Below, piece by piece: positions 16,560 through 25,868 of a stretch of DNA of 64,000 nt. The position numbers were made by a program, and so were the translations under genes. Positions within the stretch are counted from its first letter, which is position 1. Every line of letters starts with the position of its first letter. Source of the DNA: a bacterium (lineage in GTDB: Bacteria; Armatimonadota; Abditibacteriia; Abditibacteriales; Abditibacteriaceae). The notes beneath the pieces are model-generated. The model had not been told where the DNA came from. It saw nothing but the letters and a program-made list of their open reading frames with translations, and searched no databases. Location: assembly GCA_004172935.1 (NCBI GenBank), contig SDZD01000011.1:1-64000 (forward strand), written 5' to 3'.

Positions 16560-18041
16560 ATGAATTTTCTGGTATCCCTCACGGGACCACTCGAACTCCA
16601 AACACCCTGTTTGGTGCTTCCGGTGTGGAGCGAAGACGCATTGCCCGAAGCGGCAGCGGCATTCGATCAAAAGCTCAATGGTTTGCTTTCTGAAATCGTC
16701 GCCTCAGACGGCTTTGCGGCGGGATTAGGCGAGACTTGCGTGGTACACGCCAGCGGCGAAAATGCCTCGCGCCTGATCCTGCTCGGACTTGGCAAACGCG
16801 AGAACTTTTCGTTGGATCGCTTTCGCAAAGCACTCGTGAAGGGCGCCCGCGCCGTTCGCTCCCTCAAAAAGTCGAGCTTCGCGCTCACGATTCCCTCCGT
16901 CGAAACAGCGGCTCTAGCCGTTCTGGTTCAAAGCGCAGCCGAAGCCATCGAACTGGGCTTGATGCAGTACAACGACTTCAAGAGCGGTGAGAAGACCACC
17001 ATCGAAAGTGCGACTTTCTTGCTGACTGAAGGCTCCGATGTTGAAATCGCGGAATCTGCTCTCAGCAAGGCAGCAGCCCTTTGCAAAGCCAACGCACTCG
17101 CAAGAGGGTTAGTGAACACCCCTTCTAACCTGAAGAACCCCGCCTCGATTGCTGAGGCAGCCGTCGAAGTGGGCACAGAGACTGGCATTAGTGTTGAGGT
17201 TTGGGACGAAGTTAAGATTCAGGAAGAGAAAATGGGCGCTCTGTGGGGCGTTGGTATGGGTAGCGATTGCCCACCACGCTTCATCATGATGGAATACATC
17301 CCCGAAGGCACCGAGAACGATGCTCCCATCGCGCTTGTTGGCAAGGGTATGAGCTTCGATTCGGGCGGCTACTCCATCAAATCGGCGGGCGGCATGGAAG
17401 AAATGAAAGACGACATGGCGGGAGCTGCTGTCGTTATCGCCGCCATGAGCGCACTCAAAGCGCTTGGCGTCAAAAAGCGCGTTCTGGGCGTCGTGGCTTC
17501 TGCCGAGAACATGGTTTCGGGCAACGCACAGCGCCCCGGCGACATCGTGAAGGCTCGCAATGGCACCAGCATCGAAGTTTTGAACACCGACGCTGAAGGC
17601 CGTTTGATTTTGGCCGACGCTTTGAGCTGGACCAGCGAACAGAACCCATCAATCATCGTGGACTTCGCCACCCTGACGGGCGCCATTGGTGTTGCACTGG
17701 GCCAAGAAGGCGCGGGCTTATTCACCAACGACGATACGCTGGCTCAGGGTCTGGAAGCAGCGGGCATCGAAACAGGCGAGAAATTGTGGCGCTTCCCGAT
17801 GTGGGAAGAGTACAACGACTACATGAAGGGCAATGTTTCGGACTTGAAGAACATCAGCAACGCTCGTGGCGCTGGCTCGATTTCGGCAGCCGTGTTCTTG
17901 CGCCACTTCGTGCCTAAGACGACGCCCTGGGCACACCTCGACATCGCCGCCGTTTCGCATGTTCGCGATGCGCGTTTGATGACCGAATTTGGCGCCACCG
18001 GCTTTGGTGTGCGCTTGATTCTCGATTACCTGTTGGCATAA
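16560..18041 (+). CDS. pepA: Leucyl aminopeptidase, M17 family
   Basis: A cytosolic dimetal exopeptidase that removes N-terminal residues; family members are hexamers. It carries the M17 signature NTDAEGRLILADAL and the metal and substrate-binding block GKGMSFDSGGYSIKSAGG followed by MKDDMAGAA. Length is 493 residues, in the family range. I chose ATG at 16560 (MNFLVSLTG); a TTG seven codons upstream would be less likely. The gene is divergent from the kinase gene and ends in a good terminator at 18066. Confidence 0.95.
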   Translation: MNFLVSLTGPLELQTPCLVLPVWSEDALPEAAAAFDQKLNGLLSEIVASDGFAAGLGETCVVHASGENASRLILLGLGKRENFSLDRFRKALVKGARAVRSLKKSSFALTIPSVETAALAVLVQSAAEAIELGLMQYNDFKSGEKTTIESATFLLTEGSDVEIAESALSKAAALCKANALARGLVNTPSNLKNPASIAEAAVEVGTETGISVEVWDEVKIQEEKMGALWGVGMGSDCPPRFIMMEYIPEGTENDAPIALVGKGMSFDSGGYSIKSAGGMEEMKDDMAGAAVVIAAMSALKALGVKKRVLGVVASAENMVSGNAQRPGDIVKARNGTSIEVLNTDAEGRLILADALSWTSEQNPSIIVDFATLTGAIGVALGQEGAGLFTNDDTLAQGLEAAGIETGEKLWRFPMWEEYNDYMKGNVSDLKNISNARGAGSISAAVFLRHFVPKTTPWAHLDIAAVSHVRDARLMTEFGATGFGVRLILDYLLA

Positions 18042-18065
18042 CATTCGTTTCGTCAGATAATTTCC

Positions 18066-18095
18066 AAGGGGCGGCCTCACAAGGTCGCCCCTTTT
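18066..18095 (+). terminator. Terminator after leucyl aminopeptidase
   Basis: Stem AAGGGGCGGCC (18066-18076) pairs with GGTCGCCCCTT (18083-18093) around a 6-nt loop and ends in T residues. It lies between pepA and the RDD gene, which starts only 22 nt later. Confidence 0.85.
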
Positions 18096-18116
18096 GCGAT
18101 AATAACCCCTACTCCT

Positions 18117-19004
18117 ATGCGCTCGTACTGGGAAGAAGACCTCGCTATTCTAAGCGCCGAGAATGTGGCTGTTTCGGTCGAAACATCGGGGCTTGGCTCC
18201 CGCATGGCGGCGCTGTGTATTGATACCACCCTTCAGCTTTTAGTGCTGTTGCTGTTGTACCTTGGGTGGTGGGGGGCCAGCTACTACATTCCTGCCCTGA
18301 ACTCGATGCCCGCGTGGGTTCAATCGACGGCGCAAGCGCTGTACGTCATCTTCTTGTTCTTTCTGTTCTTCGGCTACTACTTCCTGTTCGAGTGGTTGTG
18401 GGACGGGCAGACGCCGGGCAAGCGTTATTTGGGAATGCGCGTCACGATGGCGAACGGATTGCCGCTTTCGATGTGGCCCGCTCTGGTGCGCAACACAGTG
18501 CGCCTGGTCGACTTCCTGCCGTTCTTTTATGGCATCGGCGCAGTTGTATCAATGGCGAACCTACTCAACCAACGCGCGGGCGATATGGCGGCGGGTACCA
18601 TCGTGGTTCGCGAAGGGCGCCGCGAGAAAGCCAATAAGCCGCTCAGTATGCGCGAGGCAGTCGATAAGTTCCTCGAAGCCGCCCAGCACGTCCCTGTTGG
18701 TCTCCCAGCTGATGCGCGCGACTGGCACGCCGAAGAACTGAGCGGGCTGAGCGTCGAAGCCATTCGCCAGATAGACCCCGAAGCCCTCGCTCTCGCCAAA
18801 AAACTGAACCGCGAAGATTACGAGTTGGCCCGCGACTTCGTAACCCGCCGCGACGCCATGCCGCGCGACACCCGCTTGCGCCTTGGGCGCGCTCTGGCGA
18901 TTCGACTGAGCGAGAAATCGGAAATGCCGCTCGATATTAATGCCCCAGAACCATTTATCGAGGGTGTTATCGTTACTCTGTCGCGCGTTTATTCGGGTGT
19001 GTGA
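18117..19004 (+). CDS. RDD family membrane protein
   Basis: The N-terminal half is an RDD domain with the conserved Arg and Asp residues (GLGSRMAALCIDTTLQLL), two long hydrophobic helices, then LWDGQTPGKRYLGMRV, which is the family's second signature. A third hydrophobic helix precedes NQRAGDMAAGTIVVRE. The C-terminal 130 residues are soluble, charged and helical (ALAKKLNREDYELARDF). Some RDD proteins affect ion transport or envelope stress, but the role here is not known. Length is 295 residues; start ATG at 18117. Confidence 0.88.
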   Translation: MRSYWEEDLAILSAENVAVSVETSGLGSRMAALCIDTTLQLLVLLLLYLGWWGASYYIPALNSMPAWVQSTAQALYVIFLFFLFFGYYFLFEWLWDGQTPGKRYLGMRVTMANGLPLSMWPALVRNTVRLVDFLPFFYGIGAVVSMANLLNQRAGDMAAGTIVVREGRREKANKPLSMREAVDKFLEAAQHVPVGLPADARDWHAEELSGLSVEAIRQIDPEALALAKKLNREDYELARDFVTRRDAMPRDTRLRLGRALAIRLSEKSEMPLDINAPEPFIEGVIVTLSRVYSGV

Positions 19005-19074
19005 GGTGGGTTAAACACAGAGGGCACAGAGGACATAAGAAGCACAGAGGGTGAGATTGTCAGGGGAATTGAAT

Positions 19075-19285
19075 ATGGGGCGGAAATCAATCTTTTTGGC
19101 CTTTTAATCAATGTTTTGAGGCGAAATTTGGCTTAAAACATTGATTAAAAGGGGGAACGTATTTGGGTTTAAGCATGAAATAGGGGGAAAGATTGATTAA
19201 TCAATCTTTATTCGATTCACCACAGAGACACGGAGGCACAGAGAGTGTTTTGAGAGGAGTTTTCGTCGCTCTGGTGGTGAGGGTT
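19075..19285 (+). repeat. Dispersed intergenic repeat, family A copy 2
   Basis: This segment matches the reverse complement of 2910-3125. It contains a 22-nt perfect palindrome centred on TTGATTAATCAA (19188-19209), hairpin-forming ATCAATGTTTT and AAAACATTGAT blocks upstream of it, and a CACAGAG-type end (19220-19245) downstream. Confidence 0.75.
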
Positions 19286-19469
19286 TGCCTACTTGGTAGG
19301 GACGGGATGGTGTGCATGATGGTTGAGGGGTGGGGAATGAAATCTCGCCTTGATTTCATTAAATTCAGTATAGTCAGTTTTTATATTTATGGCAAGATGG
19401 GGAAGGGGATATGATGACGACGCGGGGAGTGTCTTGGGAATGGGTGGTGTGATTGAGGGTTGGTATCCG

Positions 19470-19540
19470 CTACGCGGCCCTCACCCGGCCTTTGGCCACC
19501 CACGCCCAGAGGGCACCCGCGCTTCGCGGTAGAAGGATGA
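19470..19540 (-). repeat. Degenerate family B repeat
   Basis: Read on the minus strand it keeps the start CCTTCTACC and the end GGTGAGGGCCGCGTAG of the 79-nt family B unit, but the middle has diverged. Confidence 0.45.
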
Positions 19541-19679
19541 ATTCAAGCAAACGGGCATCATTCGAATTTGGCTAATGCGTGATTGTAACGGACGGTCCCT
19601 CTACTGTGAATCGGGAGAGGGTGGCATGAAGTGCCGGGTGAGGGGCACCCAGCAAAAGACTAACAGCTAACAGCTTTAT

Positions 19680-21551
19680 TTAGAACAAGCCTTTGCCTGT
19701 GATGGTGTTGGTTTGGCCCTGACCGCGCACGTTGGCGATGGTGACTTCTTTCAGGCTGAGGTCGGCGACCAGGGATGTGCCGGTTTGCGAGAGTTGGCGT
19801 ACTGGGTCGACCAACGATACGCCGCCTGTGGCTGTGATTTTGTTGCTGGAGCGGTCGTAGATGGCGCGAGGGGCACGGACAACGGTGCCATTTTGTGCGC
19901 GCATGACTACGCCTCCTGATGCCACTACGCGCGAGTTGGTGGTGTTGCCTTCGACGCGGGCGGCAGTGACGGTGATGCGGCCCAGACTGCCAGCAGAGCG
20001 CAAGGTGGCAGTGGCACCGCTGGTGGCGACGACATTGTTGCCACGTTTTTCGACGCGGCCGGCGCGCACCTTTGTACCATCTTGCAAAGTAGCGCTGGCA
20101 CCTCCGGTGGCGACTGCGTTATCGCCGTTGCCTTCGACGCGAGCAGCAGTAACGAAAGTACCATCGGGAAGGTTCGCAGTAGCACCACGCGAGGCGACAT
20201 AGCTTTCGCCGCGCTTTTCGAGTTGGCCCGCTGTGATGCGAGTGCCATCGCGCAATTTACCGCGAACGGAGCCGCTCATAACGGCGTTCTGGAACTTGGC
20301 GTCGCTTTGGCCGCGATCACCGCTGAGGGTACTGCCCTGCCCGTTGATTTGGACGCCTCCGCTGGCCGTTACCGAGCCGCTATCGGCGTTGCCACTCCAA
20401 GTGGCGGAGCGGGCGCGCACGGTGCCTTGATTGGTGCGTGCGAATACGCCGCCCGATGCCTGAATACTGCCGGAATCTTTCGACCAGTTGTTGGTTTGGG
20501 CTGAACCCGCTTCGAGGCGCAGAGTGCCACGGGAGAAGATGACTCCGCTTCCGCTGATGCGGGACAGATTTTCCAGGCCACGCGCGCTGCGGATGGTCAG
20601 AACAGCGCCATCGCGCTCGACACGCACGTTTTGGGCGTTGGTGACGTTCAGGCGCGAATCGGTGGTGAGGGCTGCGGTTTGGACTTTGGCCTCTTGCCCC
20701 TGAAAGAGCGCGTTGGGGACGAAGATGCGGTCGTTCTTCCAGTTAAATTCGAGACGGGGGCCTGTTGCAGCACCTTTGGGCGATTTGGCCTGTACTTGCC
20801 CGGTGATGACGCCGCGCTGCGCCGCAGTGTCGGCTTCGAGCTGTTGTCCGGTGAGAACAACTTTCTCGTGAGTTGCGGTTACTTTTTGGGCGCTGAGGTG
20901 ATTGGTCTTCCAGTTGAAAAGGGCATTCTGGCCGCGCACTGTTGTACCGCGCGCATCAATCGTCGCGATTTTGCAGCCCAAGGTTTGCAGTGAGGTCTGC
21001 CCGGTTAGTTCAGGTGTTTTTAGAGTGATGTCGCCGCGCTTGGCCGCGACTCCGCCCGAAGCGGACATGGTGCGCTTGGTGACATCGACATCGGCGCGAG
21101 GAGCGCGCAGTTCGATGGGGGCACCGAGTAGGATTTTGGAGCTGGCGACAACCTGCCCAACCATCTGCAAACGCACGCCTTTGGCGGTGTTGAAGAGGTT
21201 AATGGTGTTGGCCCTGAAACTCGATTCGGGCTTGCCCGCCTGAAACAACGTGGCACTAGCCTGAGTTAAAACAGCCGATTGGGGGATGCCGCCTTTCATT
21301 TCGCCCTGTGAGCGCAATTCCTTGGCTTGAACACGCCACAGCGGACGGCCCTGCGCGTCGCCGATTTCGATTTGCCCACCACGCACTGTCGCGGAGCTTA
21401 AGCCTTTCACCGAAGAGGCACCGCGCTTAGCTTCGTCTTTCAGCTCTTTCTGGAACTGAGCGCGGTCGGTTTCGGAGACGCTGGTTTTTTGCGAGCAGCC
21501 GCCAATAAATAAGGCGACGGCGGCAAGCGAAAGACAAATGGTGGGTTTCAT
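19680..21551 (-). CDS. LptC/LptA-like lipoprotein, long form
   Basis: The precursor has 623 residues and a lipoprotein signal with lipobox FIGGC (KPTICLSLAAVALFIGGC). The first 180 residues resemble LptC, the periplasmic partner that receives lipopolysaccharide from the inner-membrane LptB2FG exporter (GDAQGRPLWRVQAKELR, then ATLFQAGKPESSFRANTINL). The rest is built of short beta-strand repeats of the OstA/LptA kind (VTASGGVQINGQGSTLSGDRG, VEGNGDNAVATGGASATLQDG and relatives). Typical LptC or LptA proteins are under 200 residues. I chose ATG at 21551 because it starts the signal peptide; the reading frame is open further upstream. It lies 16 nt after the GT2 gene, in a glycolipid gene set. 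Confidence 0.82.
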   Translation of the reverse strand: MKPTICLSLAAVALFIGGCSQKTSVSETDRAQFQKELKDEAKRGASSVKGLSSATVRGGQIEIGDAQGRPLWRVQAKELRSQGEMKGGIPQSAVLTQASATLFQAGKPESSFRANTINLFNTAKGVRLQMVGQVVASSKILLGAPIELRAPRADVDVTKRTMSASGGVAAKRGDITLKTPELTGQTSLQTLGCKIATIDARGTTVRGQNALFNWKTNHLSAQKVTATHEKVVLTGQQLEADTAAQRGVITGQVQAKSPKGAATGPRLEFNWKNDRIFVPNALFQGQEAKVQTAALTTDSRLNVTNAQNVRVERDGAVLTIRSARGLENLSRISGSGVIFSRGTLRLEAGSAQTNNWSKDSGSIQASGGVFARTNQGTVRARSATWSGNADSGSVTASGGVQINGQGSTLSGDRGQSDAKFQNAVMSGSVRGKLRDGTRITAGQLEKRGESYVASRGATANLPDGTFVTAARVEGNGDNAVATGGASATLQDGTKVRAGRVEKRGNNVVATSGATATLRSAGSLGRITVTAARVEGNTTNSRVVASGGVVMRAQNGTVVRAPRAIYDRSSNKITATGGVSLVDPVRQLSQTGTSLVADLSLKEVTIANVRGQGQTNTITGKGLF

Positions 21552-21567
21552 GGCTAAGGGCGAGAGA

Positions 21568-22314
21568 TTAAGACGCAAAACGAAAACGAAGGAGCGCCCA
21601 CGCCGCGCGTAAACCATCACGCACGACGCGAATTTTCTTACCTTCGAGTTCGGTACGCGGACGATACCAGATGGGCGTTTGACCGATACGCGCTCCATGT
21701 TTGCGGGCACGCGCGACTTTGGCGGCAATCTCGAAATCGAGATCGAACCCATCGCATGTCAATCCGAGCGAGAGCGCGAAGGGACGCCTCATTAGTTTGT
21801 AACAGGTGGCGACATCGTCTAACGGTGCGCCGTAAAGAACGCGATAGAACAGTGTTAAACCCACGCGGCCATAGAAAAAGGCGGTACGCGGCTGGTCGCG
21901 GCGGGTGACGCTGCCGGGGGCAAGGCGAGTTCCGAAGACGGCATCGAGTCGTTTGCGATTGGCTAAGTCGAGCAGCTTTTGATAATCCGTGGGATCATAT
22001 TCGAGGTCGGCGTCCTGCACGATGACCCATTCACCACGCGCCAAACCCAGGGCGCGACGCACACTGGCGCCTTTGCCTTTGTTTTGGGTTTGGAAGAAGA
22101 CGCGCAAACGCGAAGAGGACTCAGCCTCGCCCGCCTCACCCGATTCCACTAACGACTGGAGGTACTCGCGCGTACCATCATCGGAGACGTTATCGACCAC
22201 AATGATTTCGAGGTCGATGGGTATATCGCGCACACGGCGCAAAATTTCTTCGAGCGTGGCGCGCTCGTTGTAAACCGGCATAAGCACGCTCAGAAGCGGC
22301 GGCGAATCGGGCAT
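21568..22314 (-). CDS. Glycosyltransferase family 2
   Basis: A GT-A fold enzyme of 248 residues, most like dolichyl- or undecaprenyl-phosphate sugar transferases. It starts LLSVLMPVYNERATLEEIL, has the nucleotide-binding DADLEYDP (DxD-type) and DLDFEIAAKVARARKHG, and ends FRF without membrane helices. Such enzymes often charge a lipid carrier with a sugar, which a GT39-type membrane enzyme then uses; two such membrane proteins are encoded immediately upstream in the same orientation. Donor and acceptor cannot be told from the sequence. Confidence 0.9.
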   Translation of the reverse strand: MPDSPPLLSVLMPVYNERATLEEILRRVRDIPIDLEIIVVDNVSDDGTREYLQSLVESGEAGEAESSSRLRVFFQTQNKGKGASVRRALGLARGEWVIVQDADLEYDPTDYQKLLDLANRKRLDAVFGTRLAPGSVTRRDQPRTAFFYGRVGLTLFYRVLYGAPLDDVATCYKLMRRPFALSLGLTCDGFDLDFEIAAKVARARKHGARIGQTPIWYRPRTELEGKKIRVVRDGLRAAWALLRFRFAS

Positions 22315-22333
22315 GTAGGCGGAAAGTGTAATT

Positions 22334-23626
22334 TCAAACCAGGGTCTTCCAGAATATGATATTGCTCAGCGACAAGCCCAGCATCACAATTCCCAGCAAA
22401 ACCGACACGATAACCCCGCCGCGAGAACGCGAAAGTCCGCCCGCAACGAGCAAAGTGATGGGCACCATTAAGCCATGAAGGTAGCGCGCCTGTCCACCGG
22501 AAAAGTGAGCATAGGCGAAGCTAACCCACAAAACGAAGAGCAGCGAAGCCCCCGCCGCCCACCAAAGCGACACAGAGCGAATATCATACGGCTCCTCCTC
22601 ATCATCCTGAACCTCATTAGAATCGCGATTCTTCCACGCCGACCAGATGCCCATTAACGGCGCAAAAACGGTAACCGAGAAGGGAAGCAGCCACAATGGG
22701 TCGGGGAAACGCGGACCACTGGCATTGAGAGGGCCAGTGAGCTTAACGAAATTGTTAACCCCACCAAAGAAGCCCCACGTGGTGCCGAGGATTTGCCACA
22801 CCATGCCGCGCACGTAGGTAGCGAGGGGAAAGCCCTGTGGCCCCCAATCCGCGAAACCGGGGGTGCCCTGTGTCGCGGCGCGCGAAAAGAGGACATAGGC
22901 AAAGGGGTCGCCGTAGAGGAACTGGTTACGAAGCAGCATTGGTGCCGCCAACAAAAGCGCGATGACCAAAGCGGGCAGTAGCGATGGGATGGGGCGTTCG
23001 CCGCGTTTGGAGAGTGCCGCGCCGATGGCAATGAAGGCCCACAGGCCCATAGGAAGCGCGGTGAGCTTGGTGAGTGCCCCTAAGCCCGCGACGACACCCG
23101 CCATGATGATTAGTTTGCGAGTCGGGGTTTCGAGCCAAGCACGCGCCACCAAATAGAACAAACACGCCGACCAGAGGCCCGCGAGGGCATCGTTGTTGAC
23201 GCTGGCTCCGACGCCTTGATGGAGCGGTGACAGCGCGGCGCCCAGAGTGCAAAAGGCGCTGGCGCGCGAGCCGCGACCGAAGATGAGATTGGCGGCATTC
23301 CACACAATCCAGATGGTGAGCAATCCAAAGACGAGCGACAGTACGCGGGTAGCATAATTTTCTATACCGGGGGGCAAAATAGCCCACAACGGCGCGGCGG
23401 CCAAATAGAAAAGTGGGGGTTGGTGAAATTCGTAGCCGGGATTAGGCGGGGATTGCCCATTAAACACTGGCAAGGCATGGCTGGAAACAATGGCTTCGAT
23501 GTACTGCGCGTGGGCAGCTTCATCAGGAGCCGCCGACCAGGGCACCACTGCGATGAGAGCAGCGACAATAAGAAAATAAAGCAGGAGCGCGCCAATGAGC
23601 GGCACGCGACCAGAAGAAGTGGTCAC
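22334..23626 (-). CDS. Polytopic membrane glycosyltransferase-like protein (GT39/DUF2142 type)
   Basis: A 430-residue protein with about ten hydrophobic helices. After the first helix comes WSAAPDEAAHAQYIEAI, with an acidic Asp-Glu pair in the first outer loop. This is typical of lipid-carrier-dependent glycosyltransferases of GT39 and DUF2142. YEFHQPPLFYLAAAPLW follows, also a family hallmark. It likely moves a sugar from a polyprenyl-phosphate donor to an acceptor outside the cytoplasmic membrane. It lies 19 nt upstream of the GT2 gene that may supply the donor. Confidence 0.8.
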   Translation of the reverse strand: MTTSSGRVPLIGALLLYFLIVAALIAVVPWSAAPDEAAHAQYIEAIVSSHALPVFNGQSPPNPGYEFHQPPLFYLAAAPLWAILPPGIENYATRVLSLVFGLLTIWIVWNAANLIFGRGSRASAFCTLGAALSPLHQGVGASVNNDALAGLWSACLFYLVARAWLETPTRKLIIMAGVVAGLGALTKLTALPMGLWAFIAIGAALSKRGERPIPSLLPALVIALLLAAPMLLRNQFLYGDPFAYVLFSRAATQGTPGFADWGPQGFPLATYVRGMVWQILGTTWGFFGGVNNFVKLTGPLNASGPRFPDPLWLLPFSVTVFAPLMGIWSAWKNRDSNEVQDDEEEPYDIRSVSLWWAAGASLLFVLWVSFAYAHFSGGQARYLHGLMVPITLLVAGGLSRSRGGVIVSVLLGIVMLGLSLSNIIFWKTLV

Positions 23627-23716
23627 AAAAGGCGAGTTTGCTGTTTTTTGAGGTCGCTTGTCAGAGAGGAAGAGTCAGAGAGGGTTGGGAACTCATAGAA
23701 CGAGATTTGTTTACCG

Positions 23717-23795
23717 CTACGCGGCCCTCATCCGGCACCGCGACACCTACACCCTGACGACGTCGGGTACCCGCAAAGGTAGAAGGGCCGAACTC
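23717..23795 (-). repeat. Dispersed intergenic repeat, family B copy 2
   Basis: A 79-nt unit on the minus strand, identical in length to 277-355 and differing at four positions. It lies in the 280-nt gap between the two membrane glycosyltransferase genes and would be transcribed with them. No gene is visible in that gap. Confidence 0.8.
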
Positions 23796-23906
23796 AAGTA
23801 TTCGCTCGTTTTTACCCCTCCTAACCTCCCCACTACGTGGAGAGGGACCACTCATCGAACTCGCGAGGGATTGTTGATATGTGCAACAACCTCTCGCGGG
23901 TTCTCA

Positions 23907-25841
23907 CTATTTCAGTTCGTAGACCTCGAAACCGTGGGCGGAGAAGAGGGAGCGCAGGTTGCCGGCGGAAACGGTTTGGTCGAAGAGGGGTTGGGGGGGA
24001 CCGAAGGTGCCGCCGTTTCGGGCAGCGTCGCGGTTGTAGAGTACGTAGGTCGCGCCTAAGGATTTTAGAGCGGCGGTCAGTTGGGCCGGGGTCGTGGTGA
24101 CGGCGTAGTCGATGAGGTTGTTGTGCTGGTCGTCGGCCCAAAAATTGGGACGGGGCAGGTAGAAGTCGCGCGGTTCGCCATAAACGGCGATGCGGCTGGT
24201 CGCGGGGGTGTTGGCGCCAATCCATTGCATGGCCTCGTAGCCCGCAAAGGAGCGCTGCAAGTAGGCTTCCGGGGTTTGGGCGCCACTTATCACCGCGAAG
24301 TTGCCGCGTGCGCGCCAAAGGGCTACAGTGGGCGAGAAAACCATCCACAGTGCCAAGCAGACGCCCGCAGCGCGAGTAGCTATGGAGAAGCGGGGCAAGC
24401 GAGTCGCCAAAACCCAGCCGCTAAGGACGCACAGAATACCGAGGGCAGGGAAGAGGTAGCGAATCTGCTGGCTTGTGAAGGCCCAGAAGAACCAGAGGAA
24501 GGCGAACATCCACGCCAGAAAGCCAACCATTGTGCCCTTCCGTCGCGCTACAAAGGCGGGGATTCCAGTCGCGAGTAGGACGGGGCCAGGGAAGACGGCG
24601 AAGAGGACATCGAGGACGACGACATCGAAGAAGCCTGTATGGACTCCATCGGTGGGACGGGCCGAGGGGATGGGCCACAGGACGCCACCCTGATTGATGG
24701 GTGACATCGCAAGACGAAACGGCAACACCAGCAAATCGAACGGCGTTTTGCCGAAGCCGAATTGGGCTTGGTCGGCGTTGTAGGTTTGGGCCATCGCCAA
24801 TGTCCAGCCTCGCCCACCAAATATTTCGTAGGCGAAAGGAAACACGGGGTTGCCCGTCCACAGCATGTTGCGACCGTACCAGAAGCCGCCAATAACCAGA
24901 GCCGGAAGCGCAAGCCACACAAGGCGCGCCCAGCGCTCTTTCCCTTCGCTTGAAGCGCGGGCCGAGGTAACAAGCGCCCACAGGCCCAAAAAGCCGAAGA
25001 TGAGCCAGCCGAAATACTTCGAGCCAAGACAGAGGCCACAGAAAACGCTGCTACCAATCCAGCTGAGGCGGCGCGTGCGGGCATCGGCGGAAGTGTCGAA
25101 GAGGGCTTCGCAGAACAAAGCTATGGCAGCCCATGCGAAGGCACTGAAAGCCAAATCGACGTAGGCGGTGGTGCTTTCGCTTTGTGCCATAGGCAGCGAG
25201 ACAAAGAGCGCTGCGGCCCACAGCCCCGCCGTTTTGCCTCCGGCGCGTTTGCCAAGCGTTCCCAGCGCCAATGCCCCAAAGAGCAACATGACCCAATGGA
25301 AGAACTTGGCGAAGACGGCATCGCGTACTCCGAGCGCCAGCGCGTACAGCATCTCGGCGACGAAGGGGAAGTAGGAATGGTGGTCGAACTGGAGTTGCGA
25401 CACCCTGCCCTCGCGCAGCCATTGGGATGGCACGGATAGGTGGTAGACCAGCGAATCGTAATCACCCGCGCTGGGGGGAACGAGGGTGAGGACAAACATG
25501 AGGCCCGCGACGATGGCGACATAGGCCAGAAGCGCCTTTTCGAGCGGCGCAGTACCGCGTAGCCCAGCAACTAATCGGCGGGCGTTAACAACCAGATTAG
25601 CGCGTTTCCAGACGATGGCTCCGAGCAGAACCACGATGGCTACACCCCAGAAAGGGGCGGCTTTAAGGAAGCCGAGCAAGCCCGTGATGTAGAACAGAGT
25701 CGACCACAGGCCGAGAAAGCCGAGGGGCGCGAACAGCAGAGCGCCTTCGATGGAACGACGGGGAGGAGTGACCGCCAACCCAAACGCGAGAAGCAGCGCG
25801 AAAAAACCGAGAAAAAGAGCGGCGTCGAGAAGATAGAACAT
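23907..25841 (-). CDS. Large polytopic membrane protein, glycosyltransferase-like (GT39 type)
   Basis: A 644-residue protein with about twelve hydrophobic helices. The conserved outer-loop segment PPSAGDYDSLVYHLSVPSQWL, with its Asp residues, and the long row of helices fit the lipid-linked sugar transferases of the GT39 group. A soluble C-terminal part of about 110 residues follows the last helix (from ISGAQTPEAYLQRSF). The N-terminal hydrophobic stretch probably anchors it without a cleaved signal. It lies 27 nt downstream of the miniprotein and kdsC, suggesting one transcript. Confidence 0.72.
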   Translation of the reverse strand: MFYLLDAALFLGFFALLLAFGLAVTPPRRSIEGALLFAPLGFLGLWSTLFYITGLLGFLKAAPFWGVAIVVLLGAIVWKRANLVVNARRLVAGLRGTAPLEKALLAYVAIVAGLMFVLTLVPPSAGDYDSLVYHLSVPSQWLREGRVSQLQFDHHSYFPFVAEMLYALALGVRDAVFAKFFHWVMLLFGALALGTLGKRAGGKTAGLWAAALFVSLPMAQSESTTAYVDLAFSAFAWAAIALFCEALFDTSADARTRRLSWIGSSVFCGLCLGSKYFGWLIFGFLGLWALVTSARASSEGKERWARLVWLALPALVIGGFWYGRNMLWTGNPVFPFAYEIFGGRGWTLAMAQTYNADQAQFGFGKTPFDLLVLPFRLAMSPINQGGVLWPIPSARPTDGVHTGFFDVVVLDVLFAVFPGPVLLATGIPAFVARRKGTMVGFLAWMFAFLWFFWAFTSQQIRYLFPALGILCVLSGWVLATRLPRFSIATRAAGVCLALWMVFSPTVALWRARGNFAVISGAQTPEAYLQRSFAGYEAMQWIGANTPATSRIAVYGEPRDFYLPRPNFWADDQHNNLIDYAVTTTPAQLTAALKSLGATYVLYNRDAARNGGTFGPPQPLFDQTVSAGNLRSLFSAHGFEVYELK

Positions 25842-25868
25842 CGGCGCGAAAAACGAAAACAGGCGCGC

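Larger units (their letters stand above)
19005..19679. other. 675-nt repeat-rich intergenic region between convergent genes
   Basis: No convincing gene is present. From left to right: a cluster of CACAGAG-type units (about 19012-19048), a family A repeat (about 19075-19285) with its own CACAGAG end at 19220-19245, about 180 nt in which I see nothing, and a degenerate family B copy (about 19470-19540). Confidence 0.7.

Noticed and set aside
19193-19414. 73-codon frame in the repeat region at 19 kb
   Set aside because: It is formed by the CACAGAG end and palindrome of repeat family A and has no protein-like composition.
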